A DNA stretch of 24,753 nt, taken from assembly GCA_029268085.1 (NCBI GenBank), contig JAJUHD010000014.1, forward strand, positions 1 to 24,753, read 5' to 3'. The notes beneath the pieces were generated by a model. The model saw only the letters and a list, made by a program, of their open reading frames with translations. It was not told where the DNA came from and did not search any database. Positions 22,650 to 24,753 of the stretch are shown here, one piece after another. The translations under genes and the position numbers were made by a program. The stretch's first letter is position 1, and each line of letters starts with the position of its first letter. Source of the DNA: Bacillota bacterium. Its GTDB lineage: Bacteria; Bacillota; Clostridia; Oscillospirales; Oscillospiraceae.

Positions 22650-23103
22650 ATTGCATAAGGCCTATGAGCCATATTATAATGCCGTAGATGACTGAGGCCG
22701 AGATACCATATACTATTACGGGGCCTGAGATGATAAACATCTTTGCGCCGGTACCCGTGACATAACCTTCGGTCTTAAATTCCAGAGCAGGTGATACGAC
22801 GGCGTTTGCAAAGCCCGTTATTGGCACCAGTGTGCCCGCCCCACCATGCTTTGCGATGTCGTCGTAGACGCCGAGACCGGTCAAAAGCGCGCCCAGAAAA
22901 ACGAGGGTTATGCTGGTTGCTGTCGCTGCCAGCTCAGCTGAAAAACCTGCGGAGCCGTATAGTTCCATAATCGCCTGTCCGACGCAGCAGATCGCACCGC
23001 CGATCATAAAAGCCTTAACCATATTCGGAAGCAGTTTTGAATTTGGAGAAACCTTTTTTACATAAGCCTCGTATTCTTCTTTTGACATTTTGAAATAATC
23101 CAT
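22648..23103 (-). CDS. spoVAC: Stage V sporulation protein AC
   Basis: A 151-residue membrane protein of the SpoVAC/SpoVAEb family. SpoVA proteins move dipicolinic acid into the forespore and release it at germination; SpoVAC of B. subtilis behaves as a mechanosensitive channel. After a short charged N-terminus (MSKEEYEAYVKKVSPNSKLL) come hydrophobic helices with family segments KAFMIGGAICCVGQ, LLTGLGVYDDIAKHGGAG and PITGFANAVVSPALEFKTEGY. I chose the start at 23103 because AAGGAGG lies 7 nt before it; the frame is open 15 codons further. spoVAD and spoVAE, its usual partners, are absent. The ribosome binding site lies within a strong hairpin. Confidence 0.9.
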   Translation of the reverse strand: MDYFKMSKEEYEAYVKKVSPNSKLLPNMVKAFMIGGAICCVGQAIMELYGSAGFSAELAATATSITLVFLGALLTGLGVYDDIAKHGGAGTLVPITGFANAVVSPALEFKTEGYVTGTGAKMFIISGPVIVYGISASVIYGIIIWLIGLMQ

Positions 23104-23110
23104 ACAAAAA

Positions 23111-23144
23111 CCTCCTTCCGCGGATATTATCCCGCAAAAGGAGG
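23111..23144 (-). promoter_or_regulatory. Hairpin covering the spoVAC ribosome binding site
   Basis: On the minus strand CCTCCTT pairs perfectly with AAGGAGG, the spoVAC Shine-Dalgarno, with an inner GC/GGAT-AAT-ATCC/GC stem. Five Ts follow directly, so it also has the form of an intrinsic terminator for the upstream gene. In full-length mRNA it would hide the ribosome binding site. Confidence 0.7.
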
Positions 23145-23169
23145 CCAAATATCAAAAAGTAAGCAGACG

Positions 23170-23577
23170 CTAGATGTTGAGACTAATATTTTCGATGCCG
23201 TTAGCCTCAAATTCAGACATATATGTGTCCATCCTAGCTGTGAGCTCATTAATATCGTTGGGATTAAGGTGTTCTTCAGTCATATCGCGCCTTGCGAGTT
23301 CCTCGGCAAGAATGTCGAAAAAAACAGCGTCTTCGTAATCCGCGATGGCGTCGTGTATGCCGCCCTCTTCATAGGCGCGGGACGGGAACACACGGCCAAG
23401 ATAAGTCTGAGCGAGTTCGGGCAGACCGTTCTGAGCAGCCAACGCGAAGATCTTCTCCTGTACGAGGTCATAGTCCTCAAAACGATCGTTTCCTCTGGTG
23501 GAATTAAGGATCCAATTTCCGATATAGACCAGATCAAGCAGATGCCGAAATTCCTTCATTGTGAGCTGAATATCCAT
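23170..23577 (-). CDS. Uncharacterised acidic protein upstream of spoVAC
   Basis: A 135-residue soluble, acidic protein that I do not recognise. It starts MDIQLTMKEFRHLLDLVYIG, has no signal peptide, transmembrane segment or Cys, and looks mostly helical; the second half is rich in Asp and Glu (DAIADYEDAVFFDILAEEL). A clear ribosome binding site (AAAGGAGG, 5 nt before the ATG) supports expression. It precedes spoVAC by 66 nt on the same strand, so the two may form a transcription unit, although the hairpin between them could separate them. A sporulation role is only suggested by position. Confidence 0.75.
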   Translation of the reverse strand: MDIQLTMKEFRHLLDLVYIGNWILNSTRGNDRFEDYDLVQEKIFALAAQNGLPELAQTYLGRVFPSRAYEEGGIHDAIADYEDAVFFDILAEELARRDMTEEHLNPNDINELTARMDTYMSEFEANGIENISLNI

Positions 23578-23800
23578 AACGGCCTCCTTTCAAAGAAACA
23601 GCGGCGCCGCTAACCGCCTTTGCCGGTGATTTAGTGAACTTTCAAAGATCCGAAGGCGGCTATGACATATTATTTCCGGCGCAAATATTATGTTCAGTCT
23701 GTAATGCAGAAAAAACTGCATTTTTTGTCTACCCTTAATTATATCAAAAACGAAATTAAAATACCAGATATTTTATGCAACAATATACAGTTGTTTTGCC
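23578..23800. other. AT-rich divergent intergenic region
   Basis: This lies between the minus-strand gene and the murI promoter; I see no gene. It has a perfect 12-nt palindrome AGCGGCGCCGCT (23600-23611), a CCGCCTT/AAGGCGG pair (23614-23620 with 23653-23659), and a 10-nt direct repeat CTTTCAAAGA (23587-23596 and 23639-23648). The rest is AT-rich. The minus-strand promoter is not obvious; a sporulation-sigma promoter would be hard to spot by eye. Confidence 0.4.
23703..23726 (+). terminator. Terminator-like hairpin with no plus-strand gene before it
   Basis: AATGCAG-AAAAAA-CTGCATT (23703-23722) followed by TTTT has the form of a plus-strand intrinsic terminator. The nearest plus-strand gene upstream, rplQ, already has its own terminator, so what this one stops is unclear. 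It may insulate murI from read-through. Confidence 0.55.
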
Positions 23801-23829
23801 TTGAAAAAGACGGCAATTTGAGGTATTAT
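23801..23829 (+). promoter_or_regulatory. Sigma-A-type promoter of murI
   Basis: TTGAAA (23801-23806), a 17-nt spacer and TATTAT (23824-23829) match the consensus at five of six positions each. The predicted start near 23836 leaves a leader of about 36 nt to the murI ATG. Confidence 0.75.
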
Positions 23830-23871
23830 TGTACGGCATTGTGTTCCAGAGTTTGTTTTAGGAGTATATAG

Positions 23872-24696
23872 ATGGATAACAGAGCAATAGGCGTGTTTGA
23901 TTCCGGCCTCGGCGGTCTGACAGCGACGGAGGAACTTTCGAGTATTCTGCCGGATGAACACATAATATATTTGAGCGATTCATATAATTTTCCCTACGGG
24001 GAAAAAAACCGTGAGCGTATAATTGAAATGTCGCGCAGGGATCTGCGCTTTTTATTGGAGAATGGAGTTAAAGCGGTTTTCATCGCATGTGGTACAGCTA
24101 CTTCAAATGCTCTGGCCGTGTTGAAAGCAGAAAGCCCTGTACCGGTCTTTGGAGTTGTTGAACCCGCCGTTGTGGAAGCCGTGTGCCTGACTAAAAACGG
24201 GAAAATAGGCCTTCTCGCGACAAGGGCAAGCGTTGAGGCCGGAACATATCAAAGGCTGATACAGGAGATGGCTCCCGAGGTCGAGGTGACCGCAAAGGCC
24301 TGCCCGAAGTTTGCAACGATGGTTGAGGATGGAATATTCGATAAAGAGGATGAACGAGTGCTGAGGGCGGTCGAGGAATATCTGCCGCCGCTGAAAAAAG
24401 CGGGCGTCGATACTGTGATTCTGGGCTGTACGCATTACCCGCTGCTTGCGGACGTCATCAGCGAGTACATGGGTGCTGATGTCCGCCTTATCAGCGCCGG
24501 AGCCGCTGCCGCGAGAAGCCTCAGCGCTTATCTTGGCGAGAACGGGCTAACCAGTAAAAACCGATCCTATGGAGCTGAATATTATACTACGGGCTCACCG
24601 GAGCATTTCGCCCGAACGGCGGAGCTTATGCTCAGACGCGATATTTCCCAGTTTGTTAGGGGTGTGGAACCCTTTGACAAGGGCGGGGATATATAA
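23872..24696 (+). CDS. murI: Glutamate racemase
   Basis: A 274-residue Asp/Glu racemase that supplies D-glutamate for peptidoglycan. The N-terminal GVFDSGLGGLT (Asp10, Ser11), the FPYGEK segment near 40-45, the first catalytic Cys73 in ACGTATSNAL and the second, Cys186, in LGCTHYPLL are present. The first motif is usually ACNTA; the Asn after the Cys is Gly here. Length is standard. It has its own promoter, and AGGAG lies 7 nt before the ATG. The stop codon is inside a 15-bp perfect inverted repeat. Identity as a MurI-family racemase is strong; activity on glutamate is inferred. Confidence 0.92.
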   Translation: MDNRAIGVFDSGLGGLTATEELSSILPDEHIIYLSDSYNFPYGEKNRERIIEMSRRDLRFLLENGVKAVFIACGTATSNALAVLKAESPVPVFGVVEPAVVEAVCLTKNGKIGLLATRASVEAGTYQRLIQEMAPEVEVTAKACPKFATMVEDGIFDKEDERVLRAVEEYLPPLKKAGVDTVILGCTHYPLLADVISEYMGADVRLISAGAAAARSLSAYLGENGLTSKNRSYGAEYYTTGSPEHFARTAELMLRRDISQFVRGVEPFDKGGDI

Positions 24697-24753
24697 TATA
24701 ATGTCCGAGACTTCGGACATTATATTACGCGCATGCGCCGACTCCGTCGGCAC
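24694..24753 (+). repeat. Cluster of palindromes after murI, reaching the window edge
   Basis: A perfect 15-bp inverted repeat (24694-24708 with 24713-24727, loop GACT) starts at the murI stop codon. GCGCATGCGC and then GCCGAC-TCC-GTCGGC follow at once. There is no T-run, so it is not a standard terminator. Such stacked palindromes suggest a dispersed repeat element; the element may continue past the window. Confidence 0.55.

Noticed and set aside
23662..23871. A 69-codon plus-strand frame before murI
   Set aside because: It spans the terminator-like hairpin and the murI promoter and is AT-rich with no ribosome binding site.
1..24753. CRISPR arrays, tRNA or rRNA genes, transposases, phage genes, toxin-antitoxin or defence systems
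   Set aside because: I looked for repeated spacers, tRNA-like cloverleaf sequence and hallmark proteins and saw none in this window.

Overview
This window is a housekeeping stretch of a low-to-moderate GC Gram-positive chromosome. It most likely comes from an endospore-forming member of the Clostridia, perhaps near Oscillospiraceae. That placement is inferred from gene content: a SpoVAC sporulation protein, an S-layer-homology wall protein, a zinc-type S14, a KOW-domain gene between map and infA, and strong AGGAGG ribosome binding sites nearly everywhere. No 16S rRNA or other decisive marker is present.

Layout. (1) 1-5995: the 3' third of secA, then pgeF, a solitary family-5 solute-binding lipoprotein, cdd, a LysR-type regulator and an SLH-anchored M15 peptidase, all on the plus strand and closed by a strong terminator. 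(2) 5996-6479: a non-coding leader holding a near-consensus promoter, several hairpins and an internal intrinsic terminator. (3) 6480-22598: one uninterrupted S10-spc-alpha super-operon (rpsJ to rplQ, 32 genes including secY, adk, map, a KOW gene and infA). Most genes are packed with gaps of 0-20 nt or short overlaps. The longer gaps fall after rpsJ (187 nt), rpsZ (368 nt), rpmJ (96 nt), rpsD (77 nt) and rpoA (85 nt). (4) 22608-23577: a shared convergent terminator, then spoVAC and an unrecognised 135-residue gene on the minus strand. (5) 23801-24753: a promoter, murI, and a cluster of palindromes at the window edge.

How the parts work together. The super-operon supplies about half of the ribosomal proteins, the SecY channel, the RNA polymerase alpha subunit, IF-1, and the nucleotide and N-terminal processing enzymes Adk and Map. 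SecA upstream is the motor that drives SecY. The M15 peptidase and MurI belong to cell-wall metabolism, and SpoVAC to dipicolinate uptake into the spore.

I found no new defence, mobile or biosynthetic system. The parts least explained by known genes are the RNA-like intergenic regions. These are the S10 leader, which carries an attenuator-like terminator and a duplicated terminator arm; the 368-nt structured island between rpsZ and rpsH; and a hairpin that buries the spoVAC ribosome binding site. Protein-level oddities are an Arg/Gly-rich tail on S3, a duplicated L3 tail, an expanded SecA zinc loop and a substituted MurI catalytic motif.
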